This document shows positions 8,492 through 21,720 of a stretch of 64,000 nucleotides of DNA, piece after piece. The notes under the pieces were generated by a model. That model was not told the DNA's origin. It saw only the letters and a list, made by a program, of their open reading frames with translations, and searched no databases. Position 1 is the first letter of the stretch. The number at the start of each line of letters is the position of its first letter. The position numbers were made by a program, and so were the translations under genes. This stretch comes from Stenotrophomonas sp. ESTM1D_MKCIP4_1 (GTDB lineage Bacteria; Pseudomonadota; Gammaproteobacteria; Xanthomonadales; Xanthomonadaceae): positions 1,276,731 through 1,340,730 of the forward strand of contig NZ_CP026004.1 of assembly GCF_003086895.1 (NCBI RefSeq), given 5' to 3'.

Positions 8492-8543
8492 GTAGTCGGG
8501 CATGGCCCGGCGGAAAGCGTGCGAACCAACGGTTCGCACCTAC
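8492..8543. repeat. SMAG pair downstream of hslR
   Basis: GTAG-TCGGGC..GCCCGG at 8492-8510 and an inverted copy GTGCGAACC..GGTTCGCAC-CTAC at 8519-8543. Arm sequences differ between the two, so they belong to different subfamilies placed side by side. Confidence 0.75.
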
Positions 8544-8628
8544 CAGAGCGCGCGCAGACAGGCGCGTACTCAGGTGGCGTTCGGTTTGCGCCCTGCACGT
8601 TGGATCTTCCTTTTCATGGACGATCACC

Positions 8629-9822
8629 ATGTACCTCTGCCGCAGCCTGCTGTGTCTGGCCCTCGCCACCGCCGCCCCGGCGTTCGCCGCCGACATCACC
8701 TTCTGGGATACGCAGCAGCGCGGTGGCAACAGCTTCAACGAGAACCCGCCCGACCGTGCTTATTTCCAGGCACTGCGGGCCACCGGCGCGACCTGGGTCC
8801 GCTTGAGCCCGGACAAGTGGAAAAGTGCCGGCGGCCGCGATTTCCTGATGGGTGATGCCGACCACTACCAGGGGCTGGTGCAGGCCGACGTGGCCACCCT
8901 GCGGCGTGCGCTGGATGACGCAGATGCCTCGGGCCTGAAGGTGGTGCTGGTACCGCTGTCGCTGCCGCTGCTGCGCTGGAAGCAGAAGAACCATGGCGTG
9001 GTCGACCAGCGTCTCTGGCAGTCGATGGACAACCACCTGCCGGCGCAGCGCTTCTGGCGCGACCTGGCGGCTGCATTGAAGGGCCACCCGGCGCTGGCTG
9101 CCTACAACCTCATCAACGAACCGGCGCCCGAGTACGGCACGACGCTGGCCGAGCATGCGTCGTATGGGGCAATGCAGCAGTGGTATGCCGGTGTGCAGGG
9201 CGGCCCACGTGATCTGCGCGTGCTGTACCGCGGGCTGATTGCCAGCGTGCGAGCGGTGGATGCGGACATCCCATTGATGCTGGATGCCGGCTGGTACGCC
9301 GCAGCCGATGCACTCACTTACTGGCCGGCGCCGCTGGACGACACGAAGCTGCTGTACAGCGTGCATATGTACGAGCCGTATGCCGCCACCAGTGCGCCCA
9401 ACCTGAAGCGCGCGACGCCCTTCCGCTATCCCGCCACGGTGCCGTCCGGCGCGGGCAGCGAACGGTGGGACAAGTACCGTGTGCGCACCTACCTGCACCT
9501 GCCGATGGACTGGGCGAAGATCCAGGGCGTCGGCGCCAATCGAATCGTGATCGGCGAGTTCGGCTGCATGCGCCGCTGGCCGGATTGCGGTGCCTATCTG
9601 CGTGACGTGCTGACCGTGCTCGAGGAGGCGCGGGTGCACTGGGCGTTCTACGCCTTCCGCGAGGATGGCTGGGATGGCATGGATTACGAGCTGGGTGACA
9701 AGGCGCTGCCGGAGTCGTACTGGCAGGCGGTGGAGAAGGGCGAGGCGGTGCAGCTACCGCGGTCGATGCAGGCGCCGTTGTTTGCGCCGATCCTGCAGCG
9801 GCTGCAGGACGGCGCGCGTTGA
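8629..9822 (+). CDS. Secreted glycoside hydrolase family 5 (cellulase-like)
   Basis: 397 aa with a signal peptide ending A-F-A before 'ADITFW'. GH5 clan-A signatures are 'YNLINEPAPEY', with the acid/base Glu near residue 164, and 'IVIGEFGC', with the nucleophile Glu near 309; an intermediate 'YSVHMYEPYA' fits the conserved His-x-Tyr. Predicted retaining endo-glycosidase acting on beta-glucans or mannans outside the cytoplasm; the substrate is not readable from sequence. The ATG is chosen because it gives the signal peptide. It stands alone, flanked by SMAG clusters on both sides. Confidence 0.88.
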   Translation: MYLCRSLLCLALATAAPAFAADITFWDTQQRGGNSFNENPPDRAYFQALRATGATWVRLSPDKWKSAGGRDFLMGDADHYQGLVQADVATLRRALDDADASGLKVVLVPLSLPLLRWKQKNHGVVDQRLWQSMDNHLPAQRFWRDLAAALKGHPALAAYNLINEPAPEYGTTLAEHASYGAMQQWYAGVQGGPRDLRVLYRGLIASVRAVDADIPLMLDAGWYAAADALTYWPAPLDDTKLLYSVHMYEPYAATSAPNLKRATPFRYPATVPSGAGSERWDKYRVRTYLHLPMDWAKIQGVGANRIVIGEFGCMRRWPDCGAYLRDVLTVLEEARVHWAFYAFREDGWDGMDYELGDKALPESYWQAVEKGEAVQLPRSMQAPLFAPILQRLQDGAR

Positions 9823-9842
9823 AATCACCGCGGCTGTGCCGC

Positions 9843-9937
9843 GTGCCAACCAAGGTTGGCATCTACCGTGGGGCTGCTCTGGTAGTCGCCCACCTTGGTG
9901 GGCGATGTGTTGTATGCCAACCAAGGTTGGCACCTAC
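9843..9937. repeat. Three SMAG elements between the GH5 gene and katG
   Basis: Copies at 9843-9866 (inverted), 9882-9905 (forward) and 9915-9937 (inverted). The outer two share arms TGCCAACC/GGTTGGCA, while the middle one uses CGCCCACC/GGTGGGCG. They fill the gap between the convergent ends of the GH5 gene and katG. Confidence 0.85.
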
Positions 9938-9945
9938 AAAACACC

Positions 9946-12192
<2,247 letters not shown>

Positions 12193-12239
12193 CTACCTGT
12201 GGACTGGCGAAAGGTGGAATCGGGGGAGGCCTGACCACC

Positions 12240-12254
12240 ATAGGCGGCGCCTAC
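12240..12254 (-). promoter_or_regulatory. OxyR-like half site (proximal)
   Basis: ATAG, seven bases, CTAC, which is one base short of a perfect OxyR half site, about 55 bp upstream of the katG start. Confidence 0.35.
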
Positions 12255-12287
12255 CGATGCGTAAATTTGATTGATTCAACCGATGCG

Positions 12288-12324
12288 ATAGTGGCGACCT
12301 ATCAGGTGCAGGGCTTGGACCGAT
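12288..12324 (-). promoter_or_regulatory. OxyR-like binding site upstream of katG
   Basis: A perfect ATAG-N7-CTAT half site (12288-12302), then seven bases, then a degenerate AGGG-N7-CGAT half. The spacing is exactly that of the four-half-site OxyR consensus. Read on the minus strand it ends just ahead of a TTGAAT that could be the katG -35, which suits activation by oxidised OxyR. Site assignment is inference from the known consensus. Confidence 0.55.
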
Positions 12325-12332
12325 GTGCGCGA

Positions 12333-12944
12333 TCAACGCTTCAGCAGACCGGCGCCGAGTTTGAGCAGATCGCTGGCGCCGAACTGGCCGTCGCCGTCCT
12401 GGTCGAGCGCTCCGCCGAGCAGGCTGCCGAGGCCGCCACCGGCCTGCTGGGTTTCCTGGCCGAGGGCGGAGCTCAGTTCGCTGGCGTTGCCTTGCTGGGC
12501 AAAACGCTGGGCCAGGAACGACATGACGATGGGGGCGAGGATGGCCAGCAGCTTGCCGGTGGTGCCGCTGTCCAGACCGGTCTTCTGGCCGAGCAGCTGC
12601 GCGGCCTGCGGCTGCTGGCCGCCAAAAACGTGGCCGAGAATGCCGGCGCCGTCGGTCGCGCCGCTGCCACCGCCGCCCATCACCGCGCCCAGGATGCCGC
12701 CCAGATCGAAACCGCCGCCGGCGCTGCCGCCAAGGTGGTCGCGTTGCAGGGCATTGAGCAGGGATTGCGCGCCCTGCGGTTCGCTGGCGTTCTGGCCCAT
12801 GGCGCCCAGCAGCAGGGGCAGGGCACTGCCCACGGCCTGGCTGGTCTGTGCGCTGTCCAGGCCAAGCTGCTGAGATACCTGCTGCAGGCCTTGCCCCTGC
12901 TGCAGTTGCTGGAAGAGGGACGCGGCGAGCGATTGCGTATTCAT
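12333..12944 (-). CDS. DUF937 domain protein
   Basis: 203 aa. Gln-rich N-terminus with 'LASLFQQLQQG', repeated short helices such as 'GLDSAQTSQAVGSALPLLLGAMGQ', a Gly-rich linker (about residues 75-100) with 'GGGGSG', and a second helical repeat 'GLDSGTTGKLLAILAPIVMSFLAQ'. This is the DUF937 (YidB-like) architecture; function unknown. Near the C-terminus 'DQDGDGQFGASDLL' resembles an EF-hand/dockerin calcium loop. It is encoded upstream of katG in the same orientation, with the OxyR-like sites in the 146-bp gap. Confidence 0.85.
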   Translation of the reverse strand: MNTQSLAASLFQQLQQGQGLQQVSQQLGLDSAQTSQAVGSALPLLLGAMGQNASEPQGAQSLLNALQRDHLGGSAGGGFDLGGILGAVMGGGGSGATDGAGILGHVFGGQQPQAAQLLGQKTGLDSGTTGKLLAILAPIVMSFLAQRFAQQGNASELSSALGQETQQAGGGLGSLLGGALDQDGDGQFGASDLLKLGAGLLKR

Positions 12945-13014
12945 GGCGGTCTCCGTTCAGTGAAGGAAGGACCGCCCGAGCATAACGCTGTGTGCACTAC
13001 GGGAATGCGAAAGC

Positions 13015-13038
13015 AGCCGAGCGTGGGCTCGGCTCTAC
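13015..13038. repeat. SMAG element between mutS and the DUF937 gene
   Basis: Inverted copy AGCCGAGC..GCTCGGCT-CTAC, about 18 bp beyond the mutS stop. Confidence 0.75.
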
Positions 13039-13055
13039 CTGGCCCGCCGACGTCG

Positions 13056-15647
<2,592 letters not shown>

Positions 15648-15800
15648 GGGACTCGAAAATCGGGGCAGGCGCCCGCGCCGGGGCGGCGGCAGGCAGCTGC
15701 GGAAATGGAGTGGCTATGGTAACGGGTAGGGTGGGGCGCGCGGCACCCGCATGGGCGGCCGGATGGCTGGGCGCGCCCTCACAGCGGGCTCCGGCGCTGG

Positions 15801-17255
15801 CTATTCCCCCGTCGCCCACGTCCCTCCACTACCCGCCACCGCATCCGCCCCCCCGCCCAGCACCTTGTAAAGCGTCACCCGGTTGGTCGCCTCTGCCAAC
15901 CGCAGGGTCACCAGATCCTGCTGGGCCGCGTCATCAGTGCGCTGTGCATCCAGCAGTTCCAGCCGGCTGTCGATGCCATTGCGGTAGCGCACTTCGGCCA
16001 GGTCACGGGCGCGGGTGGTGGCCTTCACGCGGGCCTGCTGCGCATCGCGCTGCTCATCCACGGTGGCACGCGTGGCCAGTGCATCGGCCACCTCGCTGAA
16101 GGCGCTCTGGATGGCCTTTTCGTACTGCGCCACGCTGACGTCCTTGCTGATCTTCGCCTGGTCCAGCGAGGCCTTCAGTGCGCCTGCGTGGAAAATCGGC
16201 AGGGAAATGCTCGGTGCGAAGCTCCATTGCTTCGTGCCACTGTCGAACAGGCTGGACAGCGCGTCGCTGCCGCTGCCGGTCGAGGCGGTCAGTGAGATGG
16301 TGGGGAAGAACGCGGCGCGCGCGGCACCGATATCGGCGTTGGCGGCCTTCAGCGTGTGCTCGGCGTACAGCACGTCCGGTCGCTGCAGCAGTACCGCAGA
16401 AGACAGCTCGGCCGGCAGCGGTGCCAGCGCCACCGCATCGGCATTCCGGGCGGTGGCGGAGGGCAGCAGGTCATCGCGCACCGACGTGCCCACCACCAGA
16501 TCCAGCGCATTGCGCGCCTGCGCCAGCGAGGTGGTGTAGGCGGCCACGTCGGCACGGGCGCTTTCCACGCTGGCCTGCAGCGAGGCCAGGTCCACGCCGG
16601 ACAGCAGGCCCTGTGCATGGCGGCGTTCGGTCAGCGCCAGGCTTTCGCGCTGGCTGGCCAGGGTCTGTTCGGCCAGCGCCAGCCGTTGCTGGTAGGCCCC
16701 CACGGTCAGCCAGTCGCCGGCCACCTCGGCCACCAGGCTCATGCGCGTGCTGCGCTGGGTCTGCTCGGTGGCCAGCCAGGTCTGCAGGGCCTCGTCCTTC
16801 AGGCTGCGGATGCGCCCGAACAGGTCCAGCTCCCAGCTGCTGAAGCCCACCTGCGCGGTGGCGCTGCGGCTGACCTCGCTGCCGGTGCCTGTGGTGTTGC
16901 TGCGCGCGGCGCTGTGGCTGGCCGTGGCATCCACGCTGGGCAACAGATCGGCGCGCTGGACGCGGTACTTGGCGCGCGCGGCTTCGATGTTGAGCATGGC
17001 CACGCGCAGGTCGCGGTTGTTGTCCAGCGCCAGCGCGATGACCTGCTGCAGCTGCGGGTCAACGAACACCGAGCGCCATTCCAGCCGCGCCACCGGCACT
17101 GCATCGTCGGCTACCGCCACACTGGGAGTGCTGCCGAAGCTTTCACGCACCGGGGCACCCGGGCGCTGGTAGGCCGGTGCCATGCTCACGCATCCACTCA
17201 ATGCGGCGGCACAGGCCAATGCCAGTGCAGCGCTGTTGAAGATCGAACGGTTCAT
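15801..17255 (-). CDS. smeC: RND efflux outer-membrane factor (OprM/SmeC-like lipoprotein)
   Basis: 484 aa outer-membrane channel of the NodT/OprM family. Lipobox 'LSGCVSM' gives a lipidated N-terminus; then 'FVDPQLQQVIALALDNNRDLRVA' and two homologous helical-hairpin halves, the second near 'RPDVLYAEHTLKAANADIGAAR'. It completes a tripartite pump with the RND transporter and adaptor encoded just upstream; the start overlaps the RND stop by 4 bp. The symbol rests on the smeSR-smeABC gene order known from S. maltophilia and not on alignment; smeF is the main alternative. Confidence 0.8.
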   Translation of the reverse strand: MNRSIFNSAALALACAAALSGCVSMAPAYQRPGAPVRESFGSTPSVAVADDAVPVARLEWRSVFVDPQLQQVIALALDNNRDLRVAMLNIEAARAKYRVQRADLLPSVDATASHSAARSNTTGTGSEVSRSATAQVGFSSWELDLFGRIRSLKDEALQTWLATEQTQRSTRMSLVAEVAGDWLTVGAYQQRLALAEQTLASQRESLALTERRHAQGLLSGVDLASLQASVESARADVAAYTTSLAQARNALDLVVGTSVRDDLLPSATARNADAVALAPLPAELSSAVLLQRPDVLYAEHTLKAANADIGAARAAFFPTISLTASTGSGSDALSSLFDSGTKQWSFAPSISLPIFHAGALKASLDQAKISKDVSVAQYEKAIQSAFSEVADALATRATVDEQRDAQQARVKATTRARDLAEVRYRNGIDSRLELLDAQRTDDAAQQDLVTLRLAEATNRVTLYKVLGGGADAVAGSGGTWATGE

Positions 17256-20200
17256 GCTTTCACCTCCGCATCGGCATCATCGTGGGGCTCGCCCTCGGCC
17301 GGGCGTGGCCTGGACGGGAACAGGGTGCGCACCACCACGTAGAACAGCGGTACGAAGAAGATGCCCAACGCGGTGGAGGCCAGGGTGCCGCCGAACACAC
17401 CAGTGCCCAGCGAATGGCGGCCACCGGAGCCGGCACCGCTGCTGATCACCAGCGGCAGTACGCCCAGCATGAAGGCCAGCGAGGTCATCAGGATCGGCCG
17501 CAGGCGCAGTCGTGCCGCCTGCAGGGTGGCCTGCACCAGGCTCATGCCCTTGTCTTCCAGTTCCTTGGCGAACTCCACGATGAGGATGCCGTTCTTCGCG
17601 GCCAGTCCCACCGTGGCCAGCAGGCCCACCTGGAAGTACACATCGTTGGACAGGCCGCGCACGCTGGTGAACAGCAGCGCGCCGACGATGCCGATCGGCA
17701 CGGCCAGCATCACCGAGAACGGAATAGACCAGCTTTCGTACAGCGCGGCCAGGCACAGGAACACGAACAGCAGCGATACCGCGTACAGCAGCGGTGCCTG
17801 CGCACCGGCCTGGCGTTCCTGGTAGGACAGGCCCGACCACGCTGCGCCGAACTGGCCGTCGAGCTGGCCGACCAGGGTTTCCATCTCGGCCATTGCTGTG
17901 CCCGAGCTCACGCCATCGGCGGCCTGGCCACTGATCGCCATCGATGCGGTGCCGTTGAAGCGGGTGAGCGCGGACGGCGCGTAGCTCCAGCCGCTGCTGG
18001 AGAACGCTCCGAAGGGCACCATCTGGTTGTTGCTGTTGCGCACCGACCAGCGTTCGATGTCCTGCGGCAGCATGCGCGCGGTGGCCTCGCCCTGCACATA
18101 AACCTTCTTGATGCGGCCGCGGTTGACGAAGTCGTTGACGTAGGTGCTGCCCAGTGCGGTGGACAGGGTGGCGTTGATATCGCTCTGCGCCAGATCCAGC
18201 GCACCGGCCTTGGCATCGTCTATCTTCACGTCGAACGTCGGTGCATCTTCCAGGTTGTCATAGCGCACCGACTGCACCACATCGCTTTTGGCGGCCAGTG
18301 CCAGCAGCTGCTCGCGGGCCTTCACCAGTGCATCGTGTCCGGCACCGCCCACGTCCTGCAGTTCCAGCGAGAAGCCCGCGCTCTGGCCCAGGCCAGGAAT
18401 GCCGGACGGCGCCATGGCGAAGATCTGTGCATCGCGGAAGCGCTGGGCCATGGCCATCGTGATGCGCTGGCCGATGCTGTTGGCGTCGGCATCGCGCTCG
18501 TCCCAGTCCTTCAGCTTGACGAAGCCCATGCCCGAGTTCTGGCCGCTGCCGCCCATGCTGAAGCCGGCCACGGCCATCACCGTGTCCACTTCCGGCTGCT
18601 GTCGCACGTAGTCGGACATCTGCTCGATGACCTTCAACGTCTGCTGCTGGGTGGCGCCGGACGGCAGCTTCACCTGCACCATCAACATGCCCTGGTCCTC
18701 CTCGGGCAGGAACGAACTGGGCAGGGTGTAGAACAGCGCGCCCATCAAGGCCAGCACCAGCACGTAAGCGGCAATGCCGATGCGGCGGTGCTTCAGCACG
18801 CGGCCTACGCCGTGCTCGTAGCGTTCCGCATTGCGGTCGAAGAAGCGGTTGAAGCGGCCGAAGAAGCGCGCCAGCAGACCGGGCGATGAGGTGTGGCCGC
18901 CCTTGCCGATCGGCAGCAGGATGGTCGCGCACAGCGCCGGGGTGAGGGTCATCGCCACCAGCACCGACAGGATCATGGCGGAAGCAATCGTGACGGAGAA
19001 CTGGCGGTAGATGGCGCCGGTGGAGCCGCCGAAGAACGCCATCGGCAGGAACACCGCGGTCAGCACCAGAGCGATGCCCACCAGCGCCCCGGTGATCTGT
19101 CCCATCGATGCGCGGGTCGCCGCGCGCGGCGACAGCCCTTGCTCGCTCATCAAGCGTTCGACGTTCTCCACCACCACGATGGCATCGTCCACCAGCAGGC
19201 CGATGGCCAGCACCATGGCGAACATCGACAGCGTGTTGATCGAGTAGCCCAGCAGCGACAGCACACCGAAGGTGCCCATCAGCACCACCGGCACGGCGAT
19301 GGCGGGAATCAGCGTGACCCGCCAGTTCTGCAGGAACAGGTACATGATCGCCACCACCAGCACGATGGCCTCGATCAGGGTCTTGACCACTTCCTCGATG
19401 GAGATCTGCACGAACGGCGTGGTGCTGTAGGCCACGTGGTAGCCCAGCCCGGTGGGGAAGTAGGGCTGCAGTTCGGCCAGCTTGGCGTCCACCGCCTTGG
19501 ACACGTCCAGCGCGTTGGCGCCGGAGGCCAGCTCGATGCCGAGGCCGGCGGCGGCCTTGCCGTTGAACTGGCTGACTGCGGAATAGCTTTCGCTGCCCAG
19601 GGTGACGGTGGCCACGTCGGACAGGCGCACGTCGGCGCCGTTGGCGCTGGACTTCACCACGATGGCCTGGAACTGCTCGACGGTCTTCAGCCGCGAGCGC
19701 GCGGTGACCGTGGCGCTCAGCGACTGACCTTCGACGGCAGGCAACGCGCCCAGCGAACCGGCGGTGACATCGCTGTTCTGTGCCTGGATGGCGGCGGTCA
19801 CGTCCGAGGGCATCAGCGAATAGGTGCGCAGCTTCTCCGGGTCCAGCCAGATGCGCATGGCGTACTCGGAGCCCATCACCTGCACGTTGCCGACGCCGCT
19901 GACCCGGCTCAGCGGATCCTGCAGCGAAGACACCATGTAATCGGCAATGTCGGTGCCGTCCATGCTGCCGTCATCGGAGGTGAAGGCGAGCACCATGAAC
20001 AGGTTGCCCGAGGATTTGCTGACCGTGACGCCGGTGCTCTGCACCGCATCGGGCAGCAGCGACTGCGCCTGCTGCAGCTTGTTCTGCACCTGCACCTGGG
20101 CGGTGTCCGGATCGGTACCCGAGGCGAAGGTGAGGGTAACGTTGGCGCTACCCGACGAGCTGCTGCTGGACGACATGTACATCAGGTTGTCCAGCCCGGT

Positions 20201-20407
20201 CATGTTCTGTTCGATGACCTGGGTGACCGAGTTCTCGGTGGTTTCCGCCGACGCACCGGTGTAGGTGGCGCGGATGGACACGCTGGGCGGGGCGATGTCC
20301 GGGTACTGTTCCACCGGCAGCGTATACACGGCCAGCATGCCGGCCAGGGTGATCACGATGGCGATCACCCAGGCGAAGATGGGGCGGTCGATGAAGAAGC
20401 GCGACAT
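17252..20407 (-). CDS. smeB: RND multidrug efflux transporter (HAE-1, SmeB-like)
   Basis: 1051 aa inner-membrane proton antiporter of the AcrB/MexB type. It begins 'MSRFFIDRPIFAWVIAIV', has 12 predicted TM segments, two large periplasmic loops and the TM4 'GLLVDDAIVVVENVERLM' with the paired Asp proton relay; 'FGGSTGAIYRQFSVT' and 'GLAAKNGILIVEFAKEL' are family hallmarks. It extrudes amphiphilic drugs through the adaptor and outer-membrane channel. It lies 3 bp after the adaptor gene and overlaps the channel gene by 4 bp, so the three are one operon. Start ATG is standard for the family. Confidence 0.93.
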   Translation of the reverse strand: MSRFFIDRPIFAWVIAIVITLAGMLAVYTLPVEQYPDIAPPSVSIRATYTGASAETTENSVTQVIEQNMTGLDNLMYMSSSSSSSGSANVTLTFASGTDPDTAQVQVQNKLQQAQSLLPDAVQSTGVTVSKSSGNLFMVLAFTSDDGSMDGTDIADYMVSSLQDPLSRVSGVGNVQVMGSEYAMRIWLDPEKLRTYSLMPSDVTAAIQAQNSDVTAGSLGALPAVEGQSLSATVTARSRLKTVEQFQAIVVKSSANGADVRLSDVATVTLGSESYSAVSQFNGKAAAGLGIELASGANALDVSKAVDAKLAELQPYFPTGLGYHVAYSTTPFVQISIEEVVKTLIEAIVLVVAIMYLFLQNWRVTLIPAIAVPVVLMGTFGVLSLLGYSINTLSMFAMVLAIGLLVDDAIVVVENVERLMSEQGLSPRAATRASMGQITGALVGIALVLTAVFLPMAFFGGSTGAIYRQFSVTIASAMILSVLVAMTLTPALCATILLPIGKGGHTSSPGLLARFFGRFNRFFDRNAERYEHGVGRVLKHRRIGIAAYVLVLALMGALFYTLPSSFLPEEDQGMLMVQVKLPSGATQQQTLKVIEQMSDYVRQQPEVDTVMAVAGFSMGGSGQNSGMGFVKLKDWDERDADANSIGQRITMAMAQRFRDAQIFAMAPSGIPGLGQSAGFSLELQDVGGAGHDALVKAREQLLALAAKSDVVQSVRYDNLEDAPTFDVKIDDAKAGALDLAQSDINATLSTALGSTYVNDFVNRGRIKKVYVQGEATARMLPQDIERWSVRNSNNQMVPFGAFSSSGWSYAPSALTRFNGTASMAISGQAADGVSSGTAMAEMETLVGQLDGQFGAAWSGLSYQERQAGAQAPLLYAVSLLFVFLCLAALYESWSIPFSVMLAVPIGIVGALLFTSVRGLSNDVYFQVGLLATVGLAAKNGILIVEFAKELEDKGMSLVQATLQAARLRLRPILMTSLAFMLGVLPLVISSGAGSGGRHSLGTGVFGGTLASTALGIFFVPLFYVVVRTLFPSRPRPAEGEPHDDADAEVKA

Positions 20408-20410
20408 GGC

Positions 20411-21598
20411 TCAGTCCTTCGCCGCAGCGGTGCTGGCGGTGCCCGCGGCGGCTGGTGCAGCGACTGCCACCTTCACCGCCTGGCCTGCACCGACTTTGCT
20501 GCCGCCTTCGGTGATCAGCTGCTCGCCGGCCTTCAGGCCGCTGCTGACCACCCATTGATCGCCGCGCGCGGCGCTGGTCTGGATCACCCGCTCGACCACC
20601 TTGCCGTCGGTGCCGACCAGCTTCACCTGCGCCTCGCCCTTGGTGTTGCGGGTCACTGCGGTCTGCGGCACCAGGATCGCGTTGGGGTCCACCGCCATCG
20701 GCAGCACGGCGCGCACATAGGTGCCCGGCAGCAGCAGGCCTTCCGGGTTGGGCACGGTGGCGCGCAGGGTGACGTTGCCGGTGCCGGTATCAACGGCGGT
20801 GCCGACCACCTCCAGGCTGCCGGTGTGGGCATAGGTGCTGCCGTCCTCCAGCACGATGCGCACCTGCGCCTTGCCATCCACCGCCTGCAGCGCGCCGCTG
20901 TCCAGCTGCTTGCGCAGGGCCAGCAGCTGCGCGCTGGTCTGGCTGACATCCACGTGGATCGGGTCCAGCTGCTGGATGGTTGCCAGCGCGGTGTCCTGGC
21001 CGGCGCTGACCAGCGCGCCCGGCGTGTAGGTGGAGGTGCCGATGCGGCCGGAGATCGGTGCGGTGACCCGGGTGTAGTCCAGATTGATCTTCGCGGTCTG
21101 CAGCGCAGCACGTGCGGCCTCCACGGCGGCCTCGTTGGCGCGCAGCGTGGCCTGCGCATCGTCGGCATCCTGCCGGCTCACGGCATCGGCATCGACCAGG
21201 TTGCGGTAGCGCTCGGCCTTGGGCCGCGAAGACAGAACGGCCGCTTCGGCCTGCGCCAGCGTGCCCTTGGCGCTGTCATAGGCGGCCTGGTAGGTGCGCG
21301 GATCGATCTGGTACAGCAGCTGCCCGGCCTCGACCTGCGTGCCCTCGGTAAACGCCCGCGAGCGGATGATGCCGCCCACCTGCGGGCGGACATCGGACAC
21401 CATCGCTGCCACGGTGCGCCCGGCCAGTGACTGTTCCACTGCCAGCGACTGGGTGGCCACGGGCGTGGTGACCACTTCAGCGGTGTGCTGCTGCGGTGCC
21501 TGTGCGGGTGAGCAGGCTGCCAGCGCCACGGCCAGCGCAGAGGCCGGCAGCAGCTGCCAGGGCAGGTGGAACGGACGACGGCGATCGAACACAGGCAT
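20411..21598 (-). CDS. smeA: RND efflux periplasmic adaptor (SmeA-like lipoprotein)
   Basis: 395 aa membrane-fusion protein. Signal sequence with lipobox 'ALAACSPA'; then the lipoyl half 'VRPQVGGIIRSRAFTEGTQV' and 'GQLLYQIDP', a coiled-coil hairpin, the second lipoyl half 'TRVTAPISGRIGTS', and the beta-barrel region 'LLLPGTYVRAVLP'. It links the RND pump to the outer-membrane channel. First gene of the operon, with its promoter in the 122-bp divergent gap shared with the sensor kinase gene. Confidence 0.88.
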   Translation of the reverse strand: MPVFDRRRPFHLPWQLLPASALAVALAACSPAQAPQQHTAEVVTTPVATQSLAVEQSLAGRTVAAMVSDVRPQVGGIIRSRAFTEGTQVEAGQLLYQIDPRTYQAAYDSAKGTLAQAEAAVLSSRPKAERYRNLVDADAVSRQDADDAQATLRANEAAVEAARAALQTAKINLDYTRVTAPISGRIGTSTYTPGALVSAGQDTALATIQQLDPIHVDVSQTSAQLLALRKQLDSGALQAVDGKAQVRIVLEDGSTYAHTGSLEVVGTAVDTGTGNVTLRATVPNPEGLLLPGTYVRAVLPMAVDPNAILVPQTAVTRNTKGEAQVKLVGTDGKVVERVIQTSAARGDQWVVSSGLKAGEQLITEGGSKVGAGQAVKVAVAAPAAAGTASTAAAKD

Positions 21599-21720
21599 CG
21601 GGCTAACCCACGGCTATTTCTGAGGCTTGCCATGGTCGGTGCGAAATTCGCAGCAATTTAGGAGATCGCCTGAACAAAGCCCTTTTCCCTTGCAATGGGC
21701 CGGGCCGATGCGGCTAAGTA

